Source: Bathynomus jamesi (lineage: Eukaryota > Arthropoda > Malacostraca > Isopoda > Cirolanidae). Taken from it: DNA of 64,000 nt. The notes under the pieces were generated by a model that was given only the letters and a program-made list of their open reading frames with translations, did no database searches and was not told the origin of the DNA. Every line of letters starts with the position of its first letter. The first letter of the stretch is position 1. Positions 30,023-40,941 of this stretch are shown piece by piece. The stretch covers positions 1-64,000 of the forward strand of contig JAJOZX010006167.1 in NCBI GenBank assembly GCA_023014485.1. The letters are read 5' to 3'. The translations under genes and the position numbers were made by a program.

Positions 30023-32546
30023 TATGAAAATCTATAGATTAGGCTTTATTCTGTCAAACTTTAACCATTATAACTAAATCATTAAAAACATTAAATTTCA
30101 AGTACATCACACAGTATCTGAAACAAAAGAAACAACGTTTTAATCAAAGACAATGCAGATGTAAAAATGAACAAGAAATCAATAATAGATTGAAACAGCA
30201 CAACAACCTGGACAACGCGCGACGGTTGGATGTTAGAAATCAAAAGAAAATTTTAAAAAACTGCAATCACTGGTTTGTGTGAATGCTCGTCACAGCACTC
30301 GCACGAATACACGTGTGCAAGCACAATCTCGCACACAAACTCAGCGAAGGTCACGTAACGGACGCAGAAGACAGTCGCCCATCAAATAATCAAGTTACAA
30401 CGTCCTTTAACTTCGCTGATCTAACCAAAAAATGCTACGTCGCAACTCCGCTTAGCATCAGAACAGCGAAGTTAAGTACTCGTAATTGAATGTCGTAACT
30501 CGTGTTTCATAGCCCACGTAAAGTTGTAGGTTCCCTCCCTCAATTTGACCTTCGATATTACGAAGTAGGTTAACCTCACCCCCCCCCCTTCAAAAAATAA
30601 AAGGTAGGTAGCCCTAAGTTTTGATGTCCTTAAAACTGATGATTCAATAGTTTATTTGGCATTAAATGTTTTCCAAGAACAAAAGTAAACTTTTTCTCAA
30701 CTCAAATGAGTTCAAATGATAGATACTTGTTTTTAGTAGTGGACCAACTGTACACTGAGGCCAGATTGCTTGTACCCTTTGTATTCAGACCAGGAGAGCC
30801 AAAATTTTCAGAAGATAAAAGGCAATTATCAGTTGTTACTATACGAATAACTGTTTTCACTGTAACTATATTTTAAGTTTCGTATATCAGACCAGGAAAG
30901 TGCAACTCCTTATCATGTTAGGCTCATCATTTTGAGCAATTCTGAATCTTTCTTTGAGGAATCTCTCTAAAGTCGCTAAAGAAATTTGTTTTCCCTCAGT
31001 TACATTAAACTTTCTGGCATAAGTCCCAACACCTACTCCTCCCCACTTATACCTACCCATCTTTGCTCTTTCCAAATAGGTTATAGAAATTATTGAAAGT
31101 TTGGAGTCAGTGAAATTTTTCTCATGGCTTTGATTTCCAATAAAACGTACTACATTAACGTCACACAAAGAAGGCTACACTTAAAGGAAACGCCAAAAGT
31201 TTTTAAAACGGTTCAAAAACTAAAGAAATACAATGAGACAGATCATTAACTAACTAGGAAAGAAGACCATGAGGCCATTAAAGCTATCAGATTATGATAT
31301 TAAAACCTGGGTATTAAACCACTATGATGAAAACCAGCAGCAGCCTTCCTACAGAGCTGCAAAAATGTTCCACTGTTCAAGTTAATTTATGCGCAGTCAG
31401 GCGGCATTAAGGACCACATAGAAAGGGATGTTTCAGTAAAAACTCTTCATCCGTAAAGGATTCAAACAAAGGAGATTAACTCACCACAAAATTAAACCAA
31501 AACTTATTTTATGTTCACGTTGCGTGACCATATGTGATGTTTGATAATTTTGTTCCAAAACTGAATGTCAAACTAACGCAGTATCACTAGATTGAAAAGT
31601 ATTTCGTCTACCAGATAAGTAGCTTAATCATGTGAAATTATTTCTTTTTGAGTAATGAAAACTACTGAGAACACCAATGAGTGCTCCAGTTTGGAGAAGG
31701 AATGGAGGTTTCTTTTTTTGCCAATGCCATTTGGTGTTAATGACTTTAATTTTTAATTCGTCGGACAATTTTTTAAAGATTTGTGTCTCACTGACGACCA
31801 GAAAACAGTATTTTACTTCCATCTCTTTCTTTAGCCGTGAACTTATGAATAGATTCTAGACTTCCCATAATCGTGAGGGAAAGTTGCGTCCTCGTCTTTA
31901 GCTCGCTTCACAGCAACGAATTAGACAAATACGATCTTTCACTCATTTCTCGTCCAGTGATTAGTCTTAAATTTTAAATTATCAACCCTGGTTAACTTGC
32001 ATCAGCATGTTAGATCACTTTGTAAATTCGAAACTATTGGTGAACGTACTCCAAAGCATTGCGTGTGTCTGTGTGTATCATGAACGGCGTGCAAACTGGC
32101 CCTCAAAGGGTATTGCCAGCTAAGTAACTAATGAACAGCAGTCGACTGAAAGAGTTGGGAGTGTTGTAAATTTAGGACTTACTCCATTTGAAGGTTTATT
32201 GATTATCTTTTCAACAATTTTTTACCTACCACCAGTAGAAATATATTTACGCATTGGGCGAGGAGTTGAGTTAAGAAAAACTGCAGCATCACTAAGGAAA
32301 TCGGGACATAAGAAGTCTCCTACGAATGAAATTAAGAAAACTTGAAAAGGTGTAAAAAATGTGAGGAAGTATTATAAAGGCATTTTTATTCTAGGTGCTA
32401 CATTAACTAAGGTAACAGCTGAATGGATATATTTATTATAAATTCAAAGCGGAAACTAAAAAAACGTTGCGCCAAATAAACGCAGCTAGAGTTCTCATTC
32501 GTAGAAAATCTGGATAGATACCGAAGCATTAGGTTTTGTGGACGTG
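30023..32546 (+). other. Anonymous AT-rich region (unit 1)
   Basis: Shared with 49680-52183. 30160-30500 is probably the 5' leader of Gypsy-B; no LTR end is visible. A plus-strand stretch near 31220-31380 could be read as a degraded helix-turn-helix transposase (a YNETDHQLT-like start, later SYRAAKMFHCSS), but frames break quickly. The remainder has only short chance frames. Confidence 0.4.
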
Positions 32547-33090
32547 TTACTCAGACTCGGGAACTGCGCCAAGTATATTCAGTAAGGTCTTCTCATAATC
32601 TCCAGAAATTTCACTCAGAGAGAAAAATTTCCAATCAAGTTTACATACATTTACCAACACATTTCTCGTGTTAAAAATTGTAGGACTATCATTCGGAGGC
32701 AATCTTGTATTACAATAAGTTCCACCCATTTTTCCATTGGAATCTATATTATAATGGAGCTAAGTGCGATATATATATATGTAACCAAAAAAAATTTATA
32801 AACTTTAAAATGCATTTTCGCTGCTGTTCTTTTGTATAATGTTAAAGTAAATCCTATTGAACATTATATTGCTATAACTGTAGAAAAATGAAAACTGAAG
32901 ATAAATTTTGAGCAAGAAAATCAATAAGGAAAACTGTTCATTGGTCCTTGGAGGTCCTTGGATTTTTTTTTTAATATAATGGAAGAAAGTGCGAGATATA
33001 TACAGTATGTAACAAAAACTCCAAACTCGGAAGGATTTAACTGCGGAGCTACCTCGGTTATTGAAACTGGTTAAAATACCACCCACAAAA

Positions 33091-33345
33091 GAACGCAGCC
33101 ATGAAAATCTTGAGCTTCACTTTGTGTCAAGATTTGTGAAGCTTAAGATTTTCATGACAATAGTTTTACTGACCAAATAATTGAACCCCCAAATTACTGT
33201 CGGTTCAATTATTTGGCCAATAAAACTACGTTAGAAAAGAACGCAGTCATGAAAATCTTGAGCTTCACATTCGAGCTCATTGTATCAAGATTTGTGAAGC
33301 TTTAGATTTTCATGTCTGCGTTCTTTTCTATAGTTTTATTGACCA
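33091..33345 (+). repeat. Foldback repeat in intron of the inverted annexin (unit 1)
   Basis: Two nested hairpins: an arm with GAACGCAG and ATGAAAATCTTGAGCTTCAC (33091-33120, again 33239-33269) has complements at 33134-33160 and 33292-33326. A second pair of arms around CCAAATAATTGAAC lies between them. The same ATGAAAATCTTGAGCTTCAC sequence, in the other orientation, is found inside the adjacent Helitron (about 33761-33783). Confidence 0.75.
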
Positions 33346-33663
33346 AATAATTGGTTCGCCAGTAATTGGAGGGCCACAGGCACCCCAATTACTGAGGCCC
33401 AAGGTGAGAGGAATAGGAGTGATATCCAGATAAAGGACTACTGATGTTCAAAATAAAATACGCCGTAGGGCCACAATTCGGTTTGGGCCGAAGGCCCAAA
33501 TACCGTAGGTATAGCAAAATTGGCGCGTAGCGACGATCTTTTGCTAGTATGAATAATGAACAAACGTAGCAACTTACCTTAACTTGTTCGATTAAATCTT
33601 TCTCAGAGAGTTCCATATATTTTTCTTTGATCGTTCCTAAATCTATTTCGCATCTGGATAAAA

Positions 33664-34060
33664 TCTATATTATCTATATTATAATAAGAGAGCTGTCCGT
33701 CTGTCCGTCACACTTTCAGAAATTGTAAAAAAAATTCAGAAATTGTATTACGGGCGGCAATGTGAAGCTCAAGATTTTCATGACGGTGTTCTTTTCTGTA
33801 GTTTAGCAATGGGGGAAGGGTGGGGGTGGGGGGAAGGGTGGGGGTGGGGGTAATGGGGGATTGGTGTGGTAATGGGGAGGGGTGGGGGTAATGGGGGAGG
33901 GGGTTAGCCCCGAAGTTGTATGAATGGGGGTGAGGAGATTTTGGGAGATACTAGATTCAGAAATGTTGACACAATGTGAAGCTCAAAATTTTCACGGCTG
34001 GGTTCTTTTTTTGTAGTTTAGCCTGTCTAAACGTCAGCGAAGTGACGGGAACTGTACTAG
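33664..34060 (+). mobile_element. Non-autonomous Helitron inside annexin exon 5 (unit 1)
   Basis: 397-bp insertion that starts TCTATATTAT, ends ACTAG, and sits exactly between A and T of the host exon without any target duplication. A 5-bp stem (CGTCA/TGACG) lies about 11 bases before the terminal CTAG. TC start, hairpin plus CTRR end and A/T insertion are the Helitron signature. No Rep/helicase frame. It contains the G-rich repeat at 33805-33905. Confidence 0.85.
33805..33905 (+). repeat. G-rich minisatellite in the Helitron (unit 1)
   Basis: Runs of G of 3-6 bases separated by short TAAT, TGT or AA spacers. It has strong potential for G-quadruplex formation on the plus strand. It is about 100 bp here and about 150 bp in unit 2. 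Confidence 0.8.
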
Positions 34061-35984
34061 TAATCCTAATCAGAGCCCAGTCATCAGTGCCGTCTCCTTC
34101 CATCGCGTCGTGCAAAGCATTAGCGAAGAACTCTGGCCAACTTTTCGCTGCTAAATCTAAGGGCAATATTTATTATAAGGTTCCATTCATTTACAACCTG
34201 CAGCGTTGCAATTTTCGATACACAAACGTACTGTACGAGAATGATACAGTTCACACACAGGCTAGTCATCCTAAAATACTGATAGGTACAGTTGATCGTG
34301 TACACGTTATTCAGGTTTAAAATATTCTGAAACGATGAAATTTTAAGTTCACTGTCGAAGGAAATAAATTAGACAAAATGAGTCAGCATTGGTGAGTCGA
34401 TCGATTGAGTCAAATCCTACGTTGCAATAAAGTACTTTCACCAATTATAAAAAGTATAAATGAAAGATGCCAAGGGGAAGTGATGGAAGTGCATTTTTAA
34501 AAAACTTGTTTTGTGGTTTTGAGAGTTAACATTGCGAGTCAGCAAATCCAAAATATTTTTTGGTTAAATAAATCTTTCTCAAGTCAGAGAATTAATTCTT
34601 ATGCACGTCATTATCTTGTTAAATCACGGATCAATTTTCTTTGAAAAATGTACTTGCATCACTTCCCCTTGTCACCATCCGTAAATGATCTTAGTATTGC
34701 AATATATTTTACTCGATAGCGAGTTAAATTTTAAAAAATCAGGATTTTTTCATTGTAAAAATTAAAATGTTATGCCAAAAAGTCAAACTGAAGTTTTAGC
34801 ATTGGTTGTTAAAGTCTGAATATACGCAATGGGAACAAAATTATATTTTTAAAATCCGACAGGTATGCATTGCACCTTTCTTCAGAAAAAGATAAAATTA
34901 GAAAGGTAGATGAAGTATATAATAAAGTTTAACGACATAAAACCAAAAGTACTTCGTCTTTACTGTCCGTCTGGCGACTAAAAACGAATCAGCAGTAGCT
35001 TACAGATGGCCTTAAATGCAGCTTTAGCGTCTCCTGAACACTTCTTTTCCACAAGTTCTACGAAGTCTTCCTCACATTTCTCAAGATATTCATTGAAGAC
35101 GCGGTTCAAGAAAAGGAATGTGTATGACGTCAATACTTTCCGAATGACATCTTCGTCCATTTCTGCAAGAAAATGTATCATTTATCAGATTTACCTGTCG
35201 AGAACAGGTTCTGCAGCTTGTGCTACTTATTACTGATGTTGGTTTAAGTGAGAAATGCGAGACGAATGGTACTACCGGAAAAACTCTTTCTATGAGTAGT
35301 ACATTAATTCATTGACTATTTTGAAGAACACCTTCATAAATGGAAATGGAAAATAACGTGTCTTTCAGTTTGATGTTCCCATTCATTCATGTTTTATTGA
35401 AGTGAAGGATTTGACTCAACTTCGGTCATTGATATTATACTCAAGGAACCCATTTCAGCCATTTTGTACTAAACTTCACTAATAATGTTCCAAGCCTAAA
35501 AGTTAAAATTCAATGAACTCGGAATATACATTTGCAGCAAACACTAAACATTAACCATGAATGTTAATTCAAGTCCAGATTTTCATATTTGGATAAGAAA
35601 AAGTCTTACCCTAAATCATTATACCCAAAATTTCTACCTTCATTGCACAGCTCATCAGCTACTTCAGAAGGAGACGACATCGCATTGTCTTTACAGAAAG
35701 CGAGGATGCTCATAAGAGCTTTCTCAAAGCTTCCCTTCGTTTCCTGTAAACGATTTCTTCAATCGTTTTCTCATATTTGTTTTCGAAAGATTCTTTGATC
35801 GTTCTGTCGAAATGTCTAGATTTTAACAGCATTCCAGATACATTTATTCTTGGTTTATTCCAGTCAAAACACTGAATAAAACGCTTTTAATTACGGAACA
35901 ATTCTGTAATTTTACCACTTTCAAAAATTAACTCGTGTTCATGGAATTTGCGCAAGATTGTTATGGAAGTTTGTGAAATTGTCA

Positions 35985-36373
35985 TCCTACTCTATGGAGT
36001 ACGCTTTTCATGTGTTGGATGGCTCAACCCACACAGCTTTAAGGACACTAGCTTCTGAACTTTCTAACTTTAAGCCTCCTCCTTTAAGGAGAACAGGCAG
36101 TACAAGACTTTAGAAACATTCTCATTCACTTTCTCTCTAACATTCTAACGCAAGGGTTAATTGGTATTTCACTCTTTCATCTACTCAACCAGTCAACTCT
36201 GGAACAATCTTCCTCAATTCATCTTTCACCCTCTCTATGACCTACAATCGTTCAAACGCAGTGTCCAGGCATCTCGAAAACCTTCATCTTGATTTTGGCT
36301 CTCTTCTTCATATGTGGGAAGCGGACGTTTTTGCGGTCACTCGCATTTGTCTCCTCTTTCCTGCATAAAAATT
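35985..36373 (+). mobile_element. LINE 3' fragment (unit 1)
   Basis: Starts with the same TATGGAGTA...GTTGGATGGCTCAACCCAC block that closes the RT at 26490-26535, and continues with the C-terminal coding end (NSGTIF-like, then DLQSFKRSV) and a short 3' tail. It is the 3' part missing from the LINE at 25430-26640, or an independent 5'-truncated insertion. Plus strand, frames broken. Confidence 0.75.
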
Positions 36374-36894
36374 GAAGTTAACTACTTCTAATCTGAATCC
36401 AAGTCACCTTTAATAATTCTCTGGAATTCGTTCGCATATTAACAATAATTGTTTAGATTTAACAACTTCACTTTGATTTAGATTTTTAGATTTATTTGTT
36501 CTTATTGATACAGGCAGCACTGCCACTCTCATTAAACAGTCCAGTATAGACAAAATTGGGGAGTATCCCCCAAATCTTCACAATAACTTATACCAGATTT
36601 CATTGCGAAAATTCCCAAAATCTGTTCATATGTATTGTGGTCACACGTGACTAGTCATTTGTTTGTGTAACTTGTAAACATTGAGGGATACTTCATTTTC
36701 TTTTTTGTCTGAACTTTACACAGATCATCGTTGTCGCTCTTCCTACTCTCTCTTACACTTCATGTCTTCTTCATATTTAACTCGAAGATTCCTTCCTTCA
36801 TTTCCACACCCACTTTAGTTCTTATATTTTGCAAAATTAATGATTTAATTTTAGAGGTGGAGAGAGAGAGTAACGTCATCCATTACGTCATCAG
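36374..36894 (+). other. Region without recognised gene (unit 1)
   Basis: Contains a minus-strand trace around 36500-36700 (in unit 2 the open residues include FWNFRMKSGRSYCEDLWDTP) that looks transposon-like, but I cannot place it. The rest is AT- and CT-rich. Confidence 0.35.
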
Positions 36895-37749
36895 TAGGGC
36901 GGTCAAAAGTCAATAAAGTCAAATTGTTTCCTACGGGGCACTTTTCGCTGAAACGACTGAAAATGCAATAAAAACACCTGTAGGGGGCATATTACCAAAG
37001 TTAATAGGTCAACCAAAAGTCAACTTTTACCTGTTAGGTCAAAAAATAGCAATGAGGTAAATAAAGTCAATTTTTGGAATAAATAATTAAAATAACTAAA
37101 AATTGGCAGGAACACGTTGGGCAAGCTGGCTGAACGCTGTTTTTTATTATGCAGACAATTTTCCAAATGTGAAGACAATTGTGGAAAATTTTGAAGATGA
37201 AGGAATCATTGTTCAGAAGGCTAAAGAGAGTGTTGCTAATGAAAAACTGCCAAAGCAACTAATGTCAATCAAAATGAATTATAGTTTGATTGCTAGCTTA
37301 GTGACTAGGATGGAAGCATCTGATTGCACCATTAGAGAGGCATATGAAACCATTTCTTCTATCAACCTTGGCGAAGATGTGTTCAGTCAAACAATACATT
37401 GAAACAAGACTCAAGACAAATGGTATTTGTAAAATAATTAACCTCAGTAGACCTGAAATCTCACCAACAGTTTATGGTCAGCTTTTGCAATGTCAACCAA
37501 CAACTGCCGCTGTAGAGAGATCTTTCTCCATGCTTAATAAATTATTAAGTAAGGATCGCAATTTTTTGCCAGAAAATGTCGGCAAATACTTCATAATTTA
37601 CCACAATCGGTCAACTGATGTAGAAGAGCAAGAATAAGTAATTAAAGTATCGTTTTTATTGTTGAAAGTAAAGGCAACTTTATAAGTCAATTTTTTCAAT
37701 TCGTAAGGTCAACTTTCTTAATTTTTTCGGTCAACTTTTGACTGCCCTA
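36895..37749 (+). mobile_element. hAT transposon remnant (unit 1 only)
   Basis: Inverted ends TAGGGCGGTCAAAAGT and ACTTTTGACTGCCCTA (one mismatch), flanked by an imperfect 8-bp repeat (GTCATCAG / CTCATCAG). The matching place in unit 2 (about 57945-57960) is empty. Two overlapping plus-strand frames (37103-37402 and 37344-37637) encode the end of a transposase; QPTTAAVERSFSMLNKLLSK is the hAT dimerisation signature. The N-terminal and catalytic parts are deleted. Many GGTCAA/TTGACC-like subterminal motifs. Confidence 0.88.
37103..37637 (+). pseudogene. hAT transposase C-terminal fragment
   Basis: The first frame reads ARTRWASWLNAVFYYADNF-like residues and the second PEISPTVYGQ followed by the AVERSFS block near residue 55-65 of that frame. 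They overlap by about 60 bp in different frames, so one frameshift separates them. Only the C-terminal third of a hAT transposase is represented. Confidence 0.82.
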
Positions 37750-37759
37750 GACTCATCAG

Positions 37760-38192
37760 GTATCATGTCTGTAGATATTATTTCATGAATACTAACTTAA
37801 AATTGATTTAATGGATACTAAACCATTATGTCTTTAGAAGATATGCAGTAAATACCACTTCTCTAACTAGCTTTCACATGCAGAATCCTCATCGATGTAG
37901 TATTAGATGTTACAGGATAATTCACTACAAATCTGTGAAACATTTTCTTCTTCAGAGGATGTATGATCATGTGTTAATGAATTAGCCTCAACTGAAATTT
38001 AAAATTAGAGTAAAGTTTCTTTCAGTTTAAATCGAGCTTCCTGAGTGAAAAGATTGTTTTGGAATTCGTAGGAGATATCGTCATTTAATGGTTTAATAAT
38101 GGTTAAGTTTGCCGAAGTTTGGAAATCTTGGTATGAAACATTTCTTCAAGAACTCATTTTTAACAGGGTAATATTTTTTTGTTTAAAGTAGA
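37760..38192 (+). other. Region without recognised gene (end of unit 1)
   Basis: AT-rich, no convincing frame or RNA gene. Conserved in unit 2 (57955-58389). Confidence 0.5.
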
Positions 38193-38248
38193 AATAATTT
38201 AAAGATTTTTTGAATGACGTTCTTTTTGTTTATTAGTATTAAGATTTG

Positions 38249-38973
38249 GGTAATGTTTCAGAATACGGGCGCAACTTAATCAAGCAAAATTTCGAAGAAT
38301 ACCATAGAGATAATTGTTTCGCTCATTAAAATACGTTGATTGTATGTGTCGCATAGTCAAAAAAACGAAGTTAGAAAATTACGAAAAACATTTTTGGGTA
38401 TGAATCTAAGAAATTTTGAGTTGGCAACCCTATCGTATCGTCCATTCACTTCAGTTTGAAAGTGGCTTCGGTATGTGATGGTTGTTCGGTAACGCTAGTA
38501 GAGCTCGCATGGTGTTCTCCCTTTAAATGTAGTGTCCAATTTGTATAATTTAGGTCTCGGGGGTACGGGGGCGCCCCCGTAAAGATCACTTATCACAAAT
38601 TGATCGGTATAGGGTTTTATATTTTTTAGGTTGGTTCGGTTTTCCATGAAACCTAGGTTTTTCTCATGGTTTTGATGTTTTATAACGTGTTTTTCCTCCA
38701 GAACATGCTCAAACCATTGGTTTCCTGTTTAGGATAAATCTGACCATCGTTATTACAGTAAATTATTGCTTGTGCTGTGTTCCCCCCCAAAACCCCCGGT
38801 TCCCACGGTGGTCCCCCCAGATTGTAGTAGGGATTGGGGGGTGAAATCACTTTAAGCAATAATTTACTGTTATGGCGATGGTCACATTCATCCTAAACAA
38901 CAGGAAACCAATTGTTTTAGCATGTTTTGGTGGAAAAAACATTTAGGTGGCGCCCCTATTCTGAACCGTTACC
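38249..38973 (+). mobile_element. Palindromic GGTAA...TTACC transposon (unit 2)
   Basis: Orthologue of 9984-10927 without the nested MITE. Flanks AAGATTTG (38241-38248) and AAGACTTG (38974-38981). Confidence 0.8.
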
Positions 38974-39272
38974 AAGACTTGAATGTAGTTTAAATTATTA
39001 GTATTAAGGTTTGAATGTGGTTAAAGTACTTAAACTAAAGACTTGGTGCTTCACTTTCAAATATTTATTTTCTCAAATTTCTCATTTAATATTCAAGATT
39101 TGAAATATCAATATACGAACGCTTTTTGAAAATCGGAAGTTTTTAAATAAAATTCCGAATGTCATCCATTACAGTAAGTGGCGAACAAAACTTGCTTTAA
39201 AGATCTTTGATAAATGAAGCTAATTTTAATGGTTGTGATTTGGATTATACATGCCTACAACCATGAACTATA

Positions 39273-40458
39273 CAGGGTGTACATAGTCAGGATCTATTTT
39301 TGTGAAGCACTTAGAAATTATGTGGAATTTTATCATAAAATGATAGTGGTAACATTTATTAAATAATTAAGAGTAGGATTCGACGTGACGCCCATCAGTA
39401 TCCCTGCACAGCTCAAATCGTTCCGCAGCATTTCTAAACATATTCTGGAGCATTTGCGGGGTTATGTTATCTGCAGCAGTTCGTGTACGTAAGTTTTCAA
39501 GACTCGTAATCTTCGTCTGATAGACGTGCGATTTGATAAAGCCCCATGCAAAGAAATCTAAAGGGGTTAAATCTGGTGATCTCGCTGGCCAAGGTCTGTT
39601 GCTTCCGCGTCCGATCCAGCGTTTTGGAAAACGTCCATTTAGATAATCCTGAACAATTTTGGCATAGTGACAAGGAGCACCATGTTGATAGACGACGGTA
39701 CTAACAATCCTATCCCCAATCGGCTGAGGTTCAAGGAATTGCTGCAACATGTCCAGATAAATAAGCCCCGTAACTGTAGCTTCAGCAAAGAAAAAAGGAC
39801 CATAAACCTTAGATTTTGTTAAACCCATCCAGACATTAACTTTAGGCGTCTCTCTCCCAATTTTGGACTAAATCATTCGGTCTTTATCTGCCCAAATTCG
39901 ACAGTTATGGCGATTTACTTTTCCACACGTATGGAAAGTGGCTTCATCACTAAAGAGAATGTTGTCCATTAAATTATCACTCCAGATTTGTTCTACAAGA
40001 TCAGCACACACAGCACTTCGTCGAGGGAAATCTTCCTCATGTAAAACCTGCAAATGATAGCTTTTCTTCTGCAAATTAACTTTCAGAATTTTGTGCACAG
40101 ATGACGTCGGGAGGCCGAGTCTGTGTGATGCAGCACGAACGGACGGACGTGGCTCCTCAGTGATAATTCCGCGTACTGCATTCACGGTAAGATCTGACAT
40201 ACACGGTCGTCCTGATCTTGCTTCATTTACAGATCCCGTTCGTTTAAATTTGTTCACCAATTTTCGTATTGTCTTGTCTATTGGCCCCGGCTTATGATAT
40301 CTCCTTCTAAACTTCTCTCTGATGTCATTGTATGTCTTTCCCTCGATTCGCCAAATTACTGTTGCCACACGCTCTTCTGTATTCATTCTAAGGGCTTCTG
40401 AAAAGAAAAATAGAAAAATAATTTCACAAAAATAGATCCTCACTCTATGTACACCCTG
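39273..40458 (-). mobile_element. Mariner-type element Mar-1 (unit 2 only)
   Basis: 1186 bp with inverted ends CAGGGTGTACATAG, flanked by TA (39271-39272 and 40459-40460). The sites in units 1 and 3 are a single TA. It carries an almost full-length transposase on the minus strand. TIRs are recognisable over about 35 bp, with a few mismatches. Confidence 0.93.
39367..40386 (-). pseudogene. Mar-1 transposase with one stop and a lost catalytic Asp
   Basis: DDE/D cut-and-paste transposase. The start is the Met of MNTEERVATVIWRIEG at 40386; the frame runs to 39367 with a single in-frame TAG at 39868-39870, between DKDRMI and SKIGRE. The N-terminal helix-turn-helix region ends SGRP at about residue 64. 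The first catalytic Asp is in LFSDEATFH, and the third in RSPDLTPLDFFAWG. The second, expected in QDGAP, is His here (YQHGAPCHYA). Spacing between the second and third positions is 36 residues. The stop and the missing Asp each inactivate it. It has a single frame otherwise, so it is the youngest-looking transposase in the window. Confidence 0.9.
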
Positions 40459-40824
40459 TACTTGAACCCCATAACTGCTTAAAGCTTTTAAGCATTTGAG
40501 TAGTCTGAAGTTGTTTTCCTAACTTATAAACCAATCTGAGATTAGTCATTAATAGTGACTAAATTGTCTAGAGGTATTTGGGTAATGAACATTCGTAACT
40601 ATTGCAGATATTAACTGAACTTGAATATTCATTAGTGCAGACTAGTTTTGTAATAGTTACGTGAGAAATAAGCTCGAAAACTGTTTGTATACATTTTATG
40701 GTGGAAGAATTTTTAGGTAGATATTCAACGTAGTTCCTTTAATGGTATTACGAAGTTTTATTGAATTTGCTTCAATTTTCATACTAAATTTGAGCTCGAG
40801 ATCAGAACTTGAATTTGAAAGGGG

Positions 40825-40831
40825 TATAAAA
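40825..40831 (+). promoter_or_regulatory. TATA-like motif upstream of annexin unit 2
   Basis: TATAAAA in the context GGGGTATAAAATC, 111 bp before exon 1. Units 1 and 3 have TACAAAA here. Whether it acts as a promoter is unproved; it could simply be in an intron or a chance match. Confidence 0.3.
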
Positions 40832-40941
40832 TCTGGCTGGTAAGAATTCTGTAACAAATATTTCGACCTGTATATTTGCATCTTCGAACGCCATCTTCAT
40901 CTTCAATTGAGATTCCATTTGTCCATTTTCTCTACCTTCAG

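Larger units (their letters stand above)
32547..35803 (-). pseudogene. Inverted annexin pseudogene, exons 3-6 (unit 1)
   Basis: Minus-strand exons: exon 3 at 35638-35803, exon 4 at 35004-35162, exon 5 in two parts (34061-34156 and 33578-33663), exon 6 at 32547-32615. Exon 4 is open and exactly 159 bp, as in the forward gene (MDEDVIRKVLTSYTFLFLNR). Exon 3 is one base short (frameshift). Exon 5 is 182 bp once the 397-bp Helitron inside it is ignored, the same length as forward exon 5. The acceptor before exon 6 has TG where AG is needed. Exons 1 and 2 were not found; a LINE fragment lies where they would begin. It is clearly more diverged from the forward genes than those are from each other, so the inversion predates the tandem duplication. 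Confidence 0.88.
9929..38192 (+). repeat. Segmental duplication unit 1 (28.3 kb)
   Basis: Collinear with 38193-58389 and, for its first 5.6 kb, with 58390-64000. Order: palindromic transposon, forward annexin, mariner (with nested Gypsy-A2), LINE, antisense Gypsy-B, anonymous region, inverted annexin, LINE fragment, hAT. Without the nested 9.5-kb Gypsy it is about 18.8 kb. The start point is arbitrary: it is the end of the Gypsy-A1 insertion, which falls inside the repeat. Confidence 0.92.

Noticed and set aside
30887..31168. 93-codon minus-strand frame (MGRYKWGGVGVGTYARKFN) as a possible gene
   Set aside because: No domain recognised, and the orthologous stretch in unit 2 has frame-breaking indels.
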